Origin: JACKEQ01 sp041389565
GTDB taxonomy: Bacteria > Myxococcota_A > UBA796 > GCA-2862545
Direction of reading: 5' to 3'
Assembly: GCA_041389565.1 (NCBI GenBank)
Contig: JAWKRP010000024.1
Location: 1-64,000 of the forward strand
DNA length: 64,000 nt
Part shown: positions 28,599-41,145 of the stretch, piece by piece
How positions within the stretch are numbered: the stretch's first letter is position 1
Layout: every line of letters starts with the position of its first letter
Made by a program: the position numbers and the translations under genes
The notes under the pieces: generated by a model
The model's input: only the letters and a program-made list of their open reading frames with translations
What the model was told of the DNA's origin: nothing
The model's database searches: none

Positions 28599-29299
28599 GC
28601 ACCCTCTCCACGTTCGCGAGCATCACGAGCCCCTACAGCGCCGCCGAGTCCTGGGCCTACGACAAGATCGTGGGACCGGTGCTCTGCGGGTTCTTCGAGG
28701 AGTTCCAGGACGACCTCCTGGACGGCATCCCCCACGGGGGCACGGTCGCCGACGTGGGGTGCGGCGGCGGTCACATCGCGCTCCTCATCGCCCAGAGGCG
28801 CGGCGACGCCGTGGTGCACGGGCTCGACCTGTCCGAGGAGCAGATCGAGCGCGCGAACCAGCGTGCGGTCCGCGAGCTCGGCGACGAGCGCGCCCGGTTC
28901 GTCGTGGGCGACGCGGCCCGACTGCCCTGGGAGGACGGCTCCGTCGACGTTCTCGTGAGCATCGGGTCGATCAAGCACTGGCCCGACCGCCTCGCGGGGC
29001 TGCGCGAGTGCATGCGCGTGCTGGCCGACGGGGGCCGGTTCTTCATCACCGAGACCGACCGGGGCTGCCGGTTCGAGGACATGAACCGGTTCGTCTCCCG
29101 CATCCCCCTCCCCGGCCCGCTGCGGTTCACGTTCCGCCTGTTCTACCGGACCTACGTGGCCGGCCAGTCGCTCGACCTCGCGGAGGCCCGCGACCTGTTC
29201 GACCAGCTGGGCGAGGCGACGGGCGAGGTGGTGCGCACCGACAACGGGGGACTGCTGTTCCGCGGGAAGCGCGTCCAGCGCGGAGCGGCCGAGGCGTGA
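28595..29299 (+). CDS. Class I SAM-dependent methyltransferase
   Basis: A 234-residue methyltransferase of the Methyltransf_11 type. Motif I is VADVGCGGGHIALL (about residue 50), the acidic residue that binds the ribose is in HGLDLSEEQIERA, the third motif is VVGDAARLPWEDGSVD, and post-motif helices include HWPDRLAGLRECMRVLADGG. It is similar to small-molecule C-, N- or O-methyltransferases such as UbiE relatives; the acceptor is unknown. Start ATG at 28595 overlaps the aminotransferase stop, and its own stop overlaps the GTG of the P450 gene, so all five genes of the cluster are translationally coupled. Confidence 0.88.
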   Translation: MSTLSTFASITSPYSAAESWAYDKIVGPVLCGFFEEFQDDLLDGIPHGGTVADVGCGGGHIALLIAQRRGDAVVHGLDLSEEQIERANQRAVRELGDERARFVVGDAARLPWEDGSVDVLVSIGSIKHWPDRLAGLRECMRVLADGGRFFITETDRGCRFEDMNRFVSRIPLPGPLRFTFRLFYRTYVAGQSLDLAEARDLFDQLGEATGEVVRTDNGGLLFRGKRVQRGAAEA

Positions 29300-30630
29300 C
29301 CCGGCTCCCGCCCGCCGTGCCCGGAGGCGCGGTCGTCAACGCGTGGCGCTTCGCGCGCGACCCGGTCGGGTTCCTGACCTGGGCGACGGAGACCGTGGGC
29401 GAGACGTTCACGCTCCAGCTCCCGGGCGACCACCCGCGCCTGGTGACGGGCGACCCGGACCTCGTGGAGCAGATCTGGAAGCTCCCGGCGGACGTGATCC
29501 GCTCGGACGCCCAGGCCCTGCCCATCGACCTGGGTCGGACGTCGATCCTGCTGGCGGACGGCGCGGCCCACCGCCGGCACCGGAAGCTCCAGGCGCCCCC
29601 GCTGCACGGCGAGCGGCTCGTGCAGTACGCCGAGACCATCGCGAGCGAGACGCACCGCCTGCTCGACGGGTGGACGCCGGGCGAGACGCGCGCGCTGCTG
29701 CCGGACTTCCGCGACCTCACGCTGCGGGTGATGGCGCGGTGCCTGCTCGGGAGCGACGGGGGCCGCGAGCAGGCCCTGCTCGACGTGGCGCACCGCTGGA
29801 TGGAGCGCGCATCGTCGCCGTGGATCTTCGTGGCCTCCATCGGGCTCGGGACCCCCCGCGTGCGGGAGTGGCTGCGGGGGCTCGCCGAGGGTGCGCAGGC
29901 GGACCGCTCGCGATGGACGTGGTGGGGACGGCTCGGCGACGACCGCGCCGCGCTGGGACGCCTGCTGGCGTCGGAGGTGGCGGAGTGCCGCGCGGATTCG
30001 TCCCGCACGGACGTGCTCGCGATGCTGGTGTCCGCGGTGGACGCCGACGGAGAGGGCCTGTCGGACGCCGAGCTCGTGGATGCCGCGCTCACCCTGGTGG
30101 TGGGCGGGCACGAGACGACCGCGAACACGCTCTGCTGGACGCTCCTCCACCTGCTCGAGCACCCCGAGGTGGTCGCGAAGGTGCGCGCGGGTGCCGGGGA
30201 CGCGTACCTCGACGCCTGTGCGCGGGAGTCGATGCGCCTGTCGCCCATCGCGCCGGCCGTGAACCGCCAGCTGGCGAAGCCCGTGGAGCTCGGCGGCTGG
30301 CAGGTGCCGGAGGGCGTCATCCTGTGGCCGTGCGTCACGACCCTGCACCGCAATCCGCGCGTGTGGACCGAGCCGGATCGCTTCGACCCCGATCGCTGGC
30401 TCGACGGAGACGGGCGCAAGGCGGCCTGGATCCCGTTCGGCGGTGGGGGGCGGCGCTGCATCGGCGCGGCGTTCGCGACGCTCGAGCTGCGCGTGGTGCT
30501 CCAGGTGCTGCTCGACCGGGTGGAGCTCGCGCGCCCGGAGGGGGCCGTGAGCACGCCGGTGGTGCGCGGGGTCGCCCTGTCTCCGTCCGACGGGCTGGTC
30601 GTGGAGGTGCGCTCGGTGCGCGCGCGCTGA
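29296..30630 (+). CDS. Cytochrome P450
   Basis: A 444-residue soluble P450. The oxygen-binding I helix reads VGGHETTANTL (near residue 272), the ExxR motif is ESMR (E311-R314), and the heme loop is FGGGGRRCIGAAFA with the ligand cysteine C388. There is no membrane anchor. Sequence style is that of the CYP110/CYP4-like bacterial group often found in myxobacteria. It needs separate ferredoxin and reductase, which are not in the window. GTG start at 29296 (GTGA overlap with the methyltransferase stop). As the last gene of the cluster it probably oxidises the assembled product. Confidence 0.92.
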   Translation: MTRLPPAVPGGAVVNAWRFARDPVGFLTWATETVGETFTLQLPGDHPRLVTGDPDLVEQIWKLPADVIRSDAQALPIDLGRTSILLADGAAHRRHRKLQAPPLHGERLVQYAETIASETHRLLDGWTPGETRALLPDFRDLTLRVMARCLLGSDGGREQALLDVAHRWMERASSPWIFVASIGLGTPRVREWLRGLAEGAQADRSRWTWWGRLGDDRAALGRLLASEVAECRADSSRTDVLAMLVSAVDADGEGLSDAELVDAALTLVVGGHETTANTLCWTLLHLLEHPEVVAKVRAGAGDAYLDACARESMRLSPIAPAVNRQLAKPVELGGWQVPEGVILWPCVTTLHRNPRVWTEPDRFDPDRWLDGDGRKAAWIPFGGGGRRCIGAAFATLELRVVLQVLLDRVELARPEGAVSTPVVRGVALSPSDGLVVEVRSVRAR

Positions 30631-30631
30631 G

Positions 30632-31969
30632 CTACGCCTCGAGGCCGAGTCGCTCGATGTGGCGGTACAGGGTGGCCAGGTGCACCCCCAGGGCCTCGGC
30701 GGCCTGGCGCTTGTCGCCCTGGCAGCGGGCGAGCACCTGCTGGATGTGCGCCCGCTCGAAGCGCTCCGTGGCCTCGCGGAGGTTCGCGGTGCGGCCCCCG
30801 GTGTCGAGGTCCGGCAGGTCGGCGGCGTCGATCCACGGGCCGCGCGTGAGCAGCACGGAGCGCTCCAGCACGTTGCTGAGCTCGCGCACGTTGCCGGGCC
30901 AGGAGTGCCCGCGCAGGCGGGTGAGGGCTTCGGCCGTCAGGCGCGGCGCCGCGCGACCCAGCGAGCGGGCGTGCCGCTCCAGCAGGCGCGACGACAGCTC
31001 GGCGAGGTCGTCGAGCCGCTGGCGCAGGGGCGGGAGCTCGATGCGCATGACGTCGAGCCGGAAGTACAGGTCCTCCCGGAACCGGCCTTCCTCGATCGCC
31101 TGGCGGAGCGGACGGTTCGTCGCGGCGACCAGGCGGAACTCCACCTTTCGCGGCGTGTCGGAGCCGAGCGGCACCACCTCGCGGTTCTCGATGACCCGGA
31201 GCAGCTTGGTCTGCGTGGCGAGGGGCAGCTCGCCCACCTCGTCGAGGAACACCGTGCCGCCCCGCGCCGCGCGGAACACCCCGTCGCGGGCGCCCGTCGC
31301 GCCGGTGTACGCGCCCTTCTCGTACCCGAACAGGGTGGCGTCGACGAGCGTCTCGGGCTGGGCCGCGAGGTTGACCGCGATGAAGTCGCGCTCGGAGCGG
31401 TCGGAGCGCTCGTGCAGCGCGCGAGCCACGACCTCCTTGCCCGTGCCGGACTCGCCCTCGAGCAGGACGTTCGCGGGCGTGGGCGCGACCTGCGCGATGA
31501 GCGACTCCACGGCGGCCATGGCCGGCGAGTGCCCGACGAGGTCGATGCCCGCCCGATCCCGGGCCTCCTGGCGCAGGCGGCGCACGCGCTCGTGCAGGTG
31601 GCGCTTCTCGAGGAGGTCGGCGACCTTGCGCCCCAGGGCGTCGAGCGCGACGGGCTTGAGCAGGTAGTCGGACGCGCCCACCCGCAGGGCTTCGACCGCC
31701 GACTCGACGGACGCGTAGGCGGTCATCAGGACCGTGAGGGCGTCGGGATGGTCGGTCTGGAGGTGCCGGATGAGCGCGAGCCCATCCATGCCGGGCATGC
31801 GGAGGTCGGTGAGCACGAGCCCGAAGGACGTGGACTCGAGCGCCGCGAGGGCTTCTTCGGCCGACCCGGCGGCGTCGACCTCGTAGCCCTGCAGCCGCAG
31901 GTACCGGGCGAGGTTGTTCCGCAGCACCGCTTCGTCGTCGACCACGAGGATCCGGTCGTTCATCGTCAT
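30632..31969 (-). CDS. NtrC/ZraR-type response regulator of metal efflux
   Basis: A 445-residue NtrC-class regulator: receiver domain with D11-D12 and phosphorylated D55 (VLTDLRMPGMDG), AAA+ domain with Walker A GESGTGKE, sigma-54 loop GAYTGA (a known natural variant of GAFTGA), Walker B GTVFLDEVGELP, and a Fis-type helix-turn-helix (KRQAAEALGVHLATLYRHIERLG). ATG 31969 overlaps the TGA of the kinase gene (ATGA). Expected to bind the repeated operator at 34083-34119 and drive the sigma-54 promoters on either side. The layout is that of ZraSR, but the target is an RND efflux operon. It converges on the P450 gene with a single base between stops. Confidence 0.88.
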   Translation of the reverse strand: MTMNDRILVVDDEAVLRNNLARYLRLQGYEVDAAGSAEEALAALESTSFGLVLTDLRMPGMDGLALIRHLQTDHPDALTVLMTAYASVESAVEALRVGASDYLLKPVALDALGRKVADLLEKRHLHERVRRLRQEARDRAGIDLVGHSPAMAAVESLIAQVAPTPANVLLEGESGTGKEVVARALHERSDRSERDFIAVNLAAQPETLVDATLFGYEKGAYTGATGARDGVFRAARGGTVFLDEVGELPLATQTKLLRVIENREVVPLGSDTPRKVEFRLVAATNRPLRQAIEEGRFREDLYFRLDVMRIELPPLRQRLDDLAELSSRLLERHARSLGRAAPRLTAEALTRLRGHSWPGNVRELSNVLERSVLLTRGPWIDAADLPDLDTGGRTANLREATERFERAHIQQVLARCQGDKRQAAEALGVHLATLYRHIERLGLEA

Positions 31970-34011
31970 GTCTCGCTTCCACAGGCGCAGCCCGGCAGGT
32001 CGACGGTGAACACCGCGCCTCCGGACTCGAGGTTCTCCGCCGTGATCCGACCACCCAGGGCGGTCACGAGGCGGTCGACCACGAACAGCCCGAGGCCGGT
32101 GCCCTGCCCCACGGGCTTCGTGGTGAAGAAGGGCTCGAACAGCGCGCTGGTGTCGCCCGGCAGCCCGTCTCCCTCGTCCGCGACCGTGAACACGACCCGC
32201 TCGCCGTCCGGACGGCAGCGGATGCGGACCGTGCTCCCCTCCGGAGATGCGTCCACCGCGTTGAGCCCGAGGTTCAGCAGCACCTGGACGAGCCGGTCGC
32301 GGTTCGAGCACACCACGACCTCGTCGGCCTCGACGCTGAGCGAGACCCGGCGGTCGCGGGCCGAGTGGCGGAGCAGCCTCGCGACGTCGTCGAGCAGCTC
32401 GGACGCCTGGAAGCGCCCGCGCTGGTCGGAGGGCGTGCGCCCGAGGTCGACGAGCTCGCGCAGCAGCACGCCCATGCGACGCGCCTGGTCCCGCAGCACC
32501 GGCAGGGCCTCGGACACCGTGGCGGGCTCGAGCTCCAGCAGCTCGAGCTCGGAGCTCAGGCAGGCCAGCGGGTTGCCGATCTCGTGCGCGAGACCCGCCG
32601 CGAGGGTGCCGAGCGCCGCCATCTTCTCCTGGTGCACGAGGTGCGCCTGGATCTGCTTCGAGGCCGTGACATCGCGCTCGATCTCGAGCAGCGTGGGACC
32701 GTCGGGGCCGGGCACGGGGTAGCGCTCGACGGCGAGGATCTCGGTGTCGCCGTTCGCAGTCTTGCGAATCCGCTCTCCGGTGGGCTCCGGGACGGGGTCT
32801 CCGGTCGCGAAGAACGTGTCGATGCCGGGGCCGTAGGCCTCGAGCGCCGCTCGGTTGGCCTTCAGGATGCGCCGGTCGGGACCGATCACGACGATGCGCT
32901 GGTCGAGCGTGTCGAGCACGGTGTCGGAGAACCGCCGGGCGGCCTCGAGCTCGGCGGTGCGCTCGTCGACCTTCGCATCGAGCGTGCGGACGGCGTCGGC
33001 GAGGGCCGCGCTCATGGCGTTGAACTCACGCGCCAGGAGCCCGAGCTCGTCGTCGCGCTGCACGGGCACGGTCTCGCCGTACGCGCCCTGGGCGATGCGC
33101 TGGGAGGCGGTGGCGAGCTCTTCGATGGGCGCCGCGATGCGACGGACCAGGAGCAGGATGACGCCCGCCAGGAGCGCGGTGAGCCCGGCCCCGATGACCA
33201 GCGCGCGCGTGGCCATGGGCTGGAGCACGCTCGCCGCTTCGTCGACAGGGACCTCCGCCCACACCCCCCACGGGAGGTTCGCGGCGGGGGCGTACGCCGC
33301 GAAGTGCCGCTCGCCGTCGACCACCACGACCCCGTGCCACGCCTCGCCGATGCGGGCCCGCTCGGCCGCGGGCCCCTGGATGGGCTGCCCGGGATGGACG
33401 TGGGGCTCGTCCTCCTCGAACGCGTGGCAGACGACATCGCCGTTGCGGTCGACGATGTAGGCCAGGCCGCCGAACGTGCTGCGGGCCCGCTCGCTGATCA
33501 TGTCCTGGTGGAGTGTGAAGCTGACGCGACCGCACAGGCTGCCGCCCCCCTCGCGGGGCGCGGCGACCACGACCTCGTGCCCGCCGTGGTGGGCGTGCTG
33601 CATGCGCGCGATGCCCCCCTGGGCGCGGCATGCGTCGACAGCCCAGGAGGCCTGGTCGTCGGAGCGCGCCACGACGGCCCCCCCGGCGTCGAGCACGATG
33701 AGCTCCTCGATCATGGCCGACCGCGCGACGACCTCGGCCAGCACGGCGTCGTCCGCCTCCACCCCGCCCGCGAGGACGGTGAGCAGGGCGGTCTTCTCGG
33801 CGAGGAAGTCGTCGACCTCGGACGCGTACAGGCGGGCCGTCTTCCCCAGGTTCTCCTCGAGCAGGCCGGCGACGACGTCGCGGCTGCTCCAGTACGACAG
33901 CAGCACGGTGGCGAGCAGGGGCACCCACGCGACCGCCACGAACCACAGGATCAGGCGACGCGCGAGCGGCCGGACGCGGGCGGGAGCGGGGTCGGGCGGA
34001 CGGGGGGGCAT
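31966..34011 (-). CDS. ZraS-like membrane sensor histidine kinase with His-rich periplasmic domain
   Basis: A 681-residue kinase. TM1 is at about 19-41 and TM2 at 262-285, enclosing a 220-residue Cache-like periplasmic domain. This domain includes metal-ligand-like stretches (MQHAHHGGHEV and CHAFEEDEPHVHPG). After TM2 come HAMP, a coiled coil, a PAS domain (DTVLDTLDQRIVVIGPDRRIL), the H-box HEIGNPLACL near residue 475, and the ATPase (NLGLNAVDA, DEGDGLPG, FFTTKPVGQGTGLGL). ATG 34011 follows a GGAGGA site. Partner of the overlapping NtrC-type regulator and divergent from the cus-like operon, so Cu(I)/Ag(I) or Zn(II) is the probable signal. Confidence 0.9.
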   Translation of the reverse strand: MPPRPPDPAPARVRPLARRLILWFVAVAWVPLLATVLLSYWSSRDVVAGLLEENLGKTARLYASEVDDFLAEKTALLTVLAGGVEADDAVLAEVVARSAMIEELIVLDAGGAVVARSDDQASWAVDACRAQGGIARMQHAHHGGHEVVVAAPREGGGSLCGRVSFTLHQDMISERARSTFGGLAYIVDRNGDVVCHAFEEDEPHVHPGQPIQGPAAERARIGEAWHGVVVVDGERHFAAYAPAANLPWGVWAEVPVDEAASVLQPMATRALVIGAGLTALLAGVILLLVRRIAAPIEELATASQRIAQGAYGETVPVQRDDELGLLAREFNAMSAALADAVRTLDAKVDERTAELEAARRFSDTVLDTLDQRIVVIGPDRRILKANRAALEAYGPGIDTFFATGDPVPEPTGERIRKTANGDTEILAVERYPVPGPDGPTLLEIERDVTASKQIQAHLVHQEKMAALGTLAAGLAHEIGNPLACLSSELELLELEPATVSEALPVLRDQARRMGVLLRELVDLGRTPSDQRGRFQASELLDDVARLLRHSARDRRVSLSVEADEVVVCSNRDRLVQVLLNLGLNAVDASPEGSTVRIRCRPDGERVVFTVADEGDGLPGDTSALFEPFFTTKPVGQGTGLGLFVVDRLVTALGGRITAENLESGGAVFTVDLPGCACGSET

Positions 34012-34025
34012 GGAGGGTCCTCCAC

Positions 34026-34041
34026 AGCAACTCGCGTGCCG
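34026..34041 (-). promoter_or_regulatory. Sigma-54-like promoter facing the sensor kinase gene
   Basis: On the minus strand CGGCACGCGAGTTGCT matches the sigma-54 consensus except for its first base, with ten bases between GG and GC. It faces the kinase/regulator pair and would give autoregulation from the shared enhancer. Caution: the expected transcription start lies only about five bases before the kinase ATG, so the message would be nearly leaderless and the GGAGGA site would lie upstream of it. Confidence 0.4.
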
Positions 34042-34082
34042 GACACGCCGGTACGGTGCGACGCCGACAATGGGTGCGGGCG

Positions 34083-34119
34083 TTCGCAGGTCTGCGAAAA
34101 CCCTTCGTATCCCTGCGAA
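34083..34119. promoter_or_regulatory. Two-site enhancer (UAS) for the NtrC-type regulator
   Basis: Site 1, TTCGCAGGTCTGCGAA (34083-34098), is a perfect palindrome with a two-base centre. Site 2, TTCGTATCCCTGCGAA (34104-34119), is the same with a degenerate left arm. The two are 21 bp apart, two turns of the helix, as expected for side-by-side binding of NtrC-class dimers. The plus-strand sigma-54 promoter begins 43 bp after site 2. A third half-site-like GGCGAAAA follows at about 34128-34135. Confidence 0.65.
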
Positions 34120-34161
34120 CCCCCGTTGGCGAAAACACAGGTTCCATCGTCTACGCAGGGG

Positions 34162-34177
34162 TGGCGCACATCTTGCT
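34162..34177 (+). promoter_or_regulatory. Sigma-54 promoter of the metal efflux operon
   Basis: TGGCGCACATCTTGCT matches TGGCACRNNNNTTGCW with one mismatch and correct GG-GC spacing. It lies 39 bases before the GTG of the TolC-like gene. Combined with the upstream palindromes and the divergent NtrC-type regulator, this is a strong sigma-54-controlled promoter. Confidence 0.75.
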
Positions 34178-34215
34178 TGACTGGACATCGGGTCTCGCAC
34201 CCCGAGGTAGCGACC

Positions 34216-35436
34216 GTGCTCACGTTGTTCTCGGCTCTCGCCATCGCCTTCGCCGCCGACGCGTCCTCCACGGGCGCGGTCGATACCTACGTGTCCACGG
34301 CGCTCTCGGCGAACCCCGACCTCGCGGCCGACCGCGCGGCCTGGCAGGCGTCCGTGGAGCGCATCCCCGGCCAGCGCACCCTTCCCGAGCCCCGCATCTC
34401 CGTCGGGGGGTTCGTGCAGTCGGTGGAGACGCGCGTCGGACCGCAGCAGGCCCGCCTGGGCGTGCAGCAGGCGATCCCGTGGCCCTCGCGCCTGGTCCAG
34501 TCCGGAAAGGCCGCGTCGTCCGACGCCGAGGCTGCGGAGCGCTCGATGGAGGCGACCGAGCGGCAGGTTCGCGAGCGCGTCGAGCTCGCCTACTGGGCGC
34601 TGTGGCAGGTCCGGGAGCAGCGCACGCTTCGGTCCGAGCACCTCACGATCCTCGACGGGCTCGCGGCCACGGTCCGCGGACGGCTCGAGGTCGGTCAGGC
34701 GTCGCTGGCCGATCTGCAGCAGGTCGAGCTGTCGCGCTCCCGCCTCGAGGACACCCTCGCTTCCCTCGACGCCGAGGAGGCCGCACGCGTGGCGCAGCTC
34801 CGGGCGGCCGTCGGTGCCGGGCTCGACGGGGCATCGACGACCAGCCAGCCCGTGCTGGCCGACCTCCCGGAGGGTGAGCTCTCCCCCGCCGCGCACCCCC
34901 GGCTCCGGTCGCTCGACGCGCTGGCGAGCTCCGCCGACCACCGCGCGCGGGCGGCATCGGCCCAGCGCCTGCCCGACCTCACCGTGGGTGCGGACTGGAT
35001 CGTGACGGGCCCCGCGCGTATGGACGGGGTCCCCGACTCCGGCAAGGACGCGGTGGCCCTCGGCGTGGGCGTGATGGTGCCGCTGTGGCAGGGCCGGTAC
35101 GCCCACGACGTGGCGGCGGCACGGCACCTGGAGGAGAGCCTGCAGTCCCGGCGCCAGGCCCGGGAGGACGAGCTCCAGGCCGCGGTCGACGGCGCGGCGG
35201 CCCGCGTGGGGGACAGTGCCCGCCGGGTGCGGTGGGTGGAGCAGACCCTGCTCCCGCAGGCGCAGGCCGCCTACGAAGCCGTGCTCGGCGAGTATGCCGT
35301 CGGGCGCGCGCCGGTCTCGCAGACCCTCCTCGCCCAGCGCGACCTGCTCGACCTCGCCGTCGATCGCGTCGCCGCGCGGGCCGACCACCAGATGCAGTGG
35401 GCCCGGCTCACCTCGCTCACCGGGATCGTCCCATGA
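34216..35436 (+). CDS. TolC-family outer-membrane efflux protein (CusC-like)
   Basis: A 406-residue outer-membrane factor. A signal peptide (LTLFSALAIAFAADA) precedes two OEP repeats with the usual pattern of long coiled helices, for example RSMEATERQVRERVELAYWALW and EESLQSRRQAREDELQAAVDGAAARV. Metal-efflux versions of TolC are about this size. It would form the outer channel of the RND complex with the two following proteins. GTG at 34216 is preferred because it gives the signal peptide. It lies 24 bases before the adaptor gene in a three-gene operon driven by a sigma-54 promoter. Confidence 0.85.
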   Translation: MLTLFSALAIAFAADASSTGAVDTYVSTALSANPDLAADRAAWQASVERIPGQRTLPEPRISVGGFVQSVETRVGPQQARLGVQQAIPWPSRLVQSGKAASSDAEAAERSMEATERQVRERVELAYWALWQVREQRTLRSEHLTILDGLAATVRGRLEVGQASLADLQQVELSRSRLEDTLASLDAEEAARVAQLRAAVGAGLDGASTTSQPVLADLPEGELSPAAHPRLRSLDALASSADHRARAASAQRLPDLTVGADWIVTGPARMDGVPDSGKDAVALGVGVMVPLWQGRYAHDVAAARHLEESLQSRRQAREDELQAAVDGAAARVGDSARRVRWVEQTLLPQAQAAYEAVLGEYAVGRAPVSQTLLAQRDLLDLAVDRVAARADHQMQWARLTSLTGIVP

Positions 35437-35460
35437 CCCCCTCCTCCCCGGGTTCCCCTG

Positions 35461-37286
35461 ATGCCTGACGCCCTGAAGCCCCTGCTGGGACGCGCTCCGG
35501 GCTGCCTCGTGCTGCTCGTCGTGGCCGTGCTCGCCTTCGGTGCGGGCTCGCTCCTCTCCGGGGGCGGCGAGACGGCCGCTCCGCACGCCGGGCACGCGGC
35601 CGACACGGTGTGGACGTGCGCGATGCACCCGCAGATCCGGCAGTCCGAGCCGGGTGCGTGCCCCATCTGCGGCATGGACCTCATCCCGGCGGGCGGCGCG
35701 TCGTCGAGCCGCGCGAACGACCAGGTGGTGCTGTCCGACCGTGCACGTCGGCTCGCGCAGCTGCGGACCGAGCCGGTGCGCCGGCAGGGAGGCACGGCCG
35801 CGGAGGTACGCCTGCTCGGCCGGGTGGAGCCCGACGAGTCGACCCAGAAGGCGGTGACGACCTGGATCGGCGGGCGGATCGACCGGCTGCACGTGAGCAC
35901 GACCGGCGAGCAGGTGCGCAAGGGGCAGGTGATCGCCACGCTGTACTCGCCCGAGGTCTACGCCGCCCAGCAGGACCTCCTCACGGCCCGCAAGCAGGTG
36001 GACCGCCTGGGCGACGCGTCTGCGACGGCCGCATCCGCTGCACGAGCCGCGCTGTCCGCGGCGGAGGACCGCCTCCGGCTGCTGGGCGTTCCCGACGACG
36101 AGCTCGCGCGCATGGCGACGGCCGAGCGGCCCCAGCCGTCGGTCCCGATCCGCTCGCCGTTCGGGGGCACCGTGATCGAGCGCGTGGCGACCGAAGGGGC
36201 GTACGTGCAGACCGGGTCGCCGCTGTACCGCGTCGCCGACCTGTCGAAGCTCTGGATCCAGCTCGACGCCTACGAGAGCGACCTGCCCCGCCTCCAGCTC
36301 GGGCAGGAGGTGTCGCTCCAGGTGGAGGCGATCCCCGGCCAGACCTTCGAGGGGCGCGTGGGGTTCGTCGACCCGACGCTCGATCCGCAGCGCCGCACGG
36401 CCCGCGTGCGGGTGGAGGTCGGCAATCCCGACGGGCTCCTGCGCCCGGGGATGTTCGCGGAGGCCACCGTGTTCACGGGCGAGGCGTCGGACGAGGCACC
36501 CCTCGTCGTGCCGGCGTCCGCTCCCCTGTTCACGGGGCAGCGGTCGGTCGTGTACGTGGAGCTGCGCGACGAGGAGACCCTCGCGTACGCGCCCCGCACG
36601 GTGCGGCTCGGCCCGCGGCTGGGCGACTACTACCCCGTGGTGGCGGGCCTCTCCGAGGGTGACCGCGTCGTGACCCGCGGTGCGTTCGCGCTGGATGCCG
36701 ACCTGCAGATCCGGGGCGGTCCGAGCATGATGAGCCAGCCTGACGACCTGTCCGAGGGCCCCTGGGCGAGCGTGGTGCCGCTCCCGTCCGCCGAGCGCGA
36801 CCGCCTGGCCCCGGTGGTCCGCGGCTACCTGGCCGTGCAGCGAGCCCTCGCCGAGGACGACCACGCAGCGGCAGTCGAGGCCGCGAGCTCGCTGGTGCCG
36901 GCGATCGAGGGGGTCACCCTCGAGAAGGGCGCGGCCGCGTGGGCCGAGCTCGCCCCCGAGCTGCGGGGGCACGCGCAGCACGTGGCGCGGTCGCCCGACC
37001 TCGAGGGCGCGCGGGCGGGGTTCGAGCCGCTCAGCGAAGCCGTGGAGGGCCTGCTCCGCACGTTCGGGAACCCGCTCGATGCCGAGCTGCACGTGGCCTT
37101 CTGTCCGATGGCCGACGACAACCGCGGCGCCCGGTGGGTGCAGCAGGGCCAGACGATCGACAACAGCTACTTCGGGGCTTCGATGCGGCAGTGTGGCGAG
37201 ATCCGGTCGGAGATCGCGCCCGGCGGCTTCCTGCCGGGCTCGGCCCCGGCGGCTCCGCGGCCCGCTCCGGCCGGGCACGTGCACTG

Positions 37287-37287
<1 letters not shown>
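35461..37287 (+). CDS. cusB: CusB-like RND periplasmic adaptor with metal-binding N- and C-domains
   Basis: A 608-residue membrane-fusion protein, longer than E. coli CusB (about 407). After an N-terminal membrane anchor comes a heavy-metal-binding domain (WTCAMHPQIRQ and CPICGMDLIP, near 50-78). It is followed by the adaptor body (RTEPVRRQGG, GGRIDRLHVSTTGEQVRKGQVIATLYSPEV, VEGQT-type barrel IPGQTFEGRVGFVDP). The last 170 residues resemble DUF3347 and hold further ligands (FCPMADDNRGARW, MRQCGEI, a terminal AGHVH). These should capture Cu(I)/Ag(I) and pass it to the pump. Its TGA overlaps the ATG of the permease gene. Confidence 0.88.
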
Positions 37288-41053
<3,766 letters not shown>

Positions 41054-41057
<4 letters not shown>

Positions 41058-41145
41058 GTCGCGGTCCCGAAGGGACGAACCAGGTTCGCCGACGGCCGCG
41101 ACGGTCCGTGAGTCGCGGTCCCCGGCCGCGACGGTCCGTGAGTCA
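41054..41145. repeat. Hairpin repeat array between cusA and the dehydrogenase (copies 2-3)
   Basis: GTGAGTCGCGGTCCCG begins a full 54-bp unit at 41054-41109, followed by a unit shortened to 30 bp by loss of the middle (41110-41139), then the start of another (GAGTCAC). It holds the same inverted repeats as the copy inside cusA. The TGA of cusA (41055-41057) and the TGA of the convergent dehydrogenase gene (41145-41143) are both inside the repeat, so it forms both 3' ends and may act as a bidirectional stem-loop. Confidence 0.85.
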
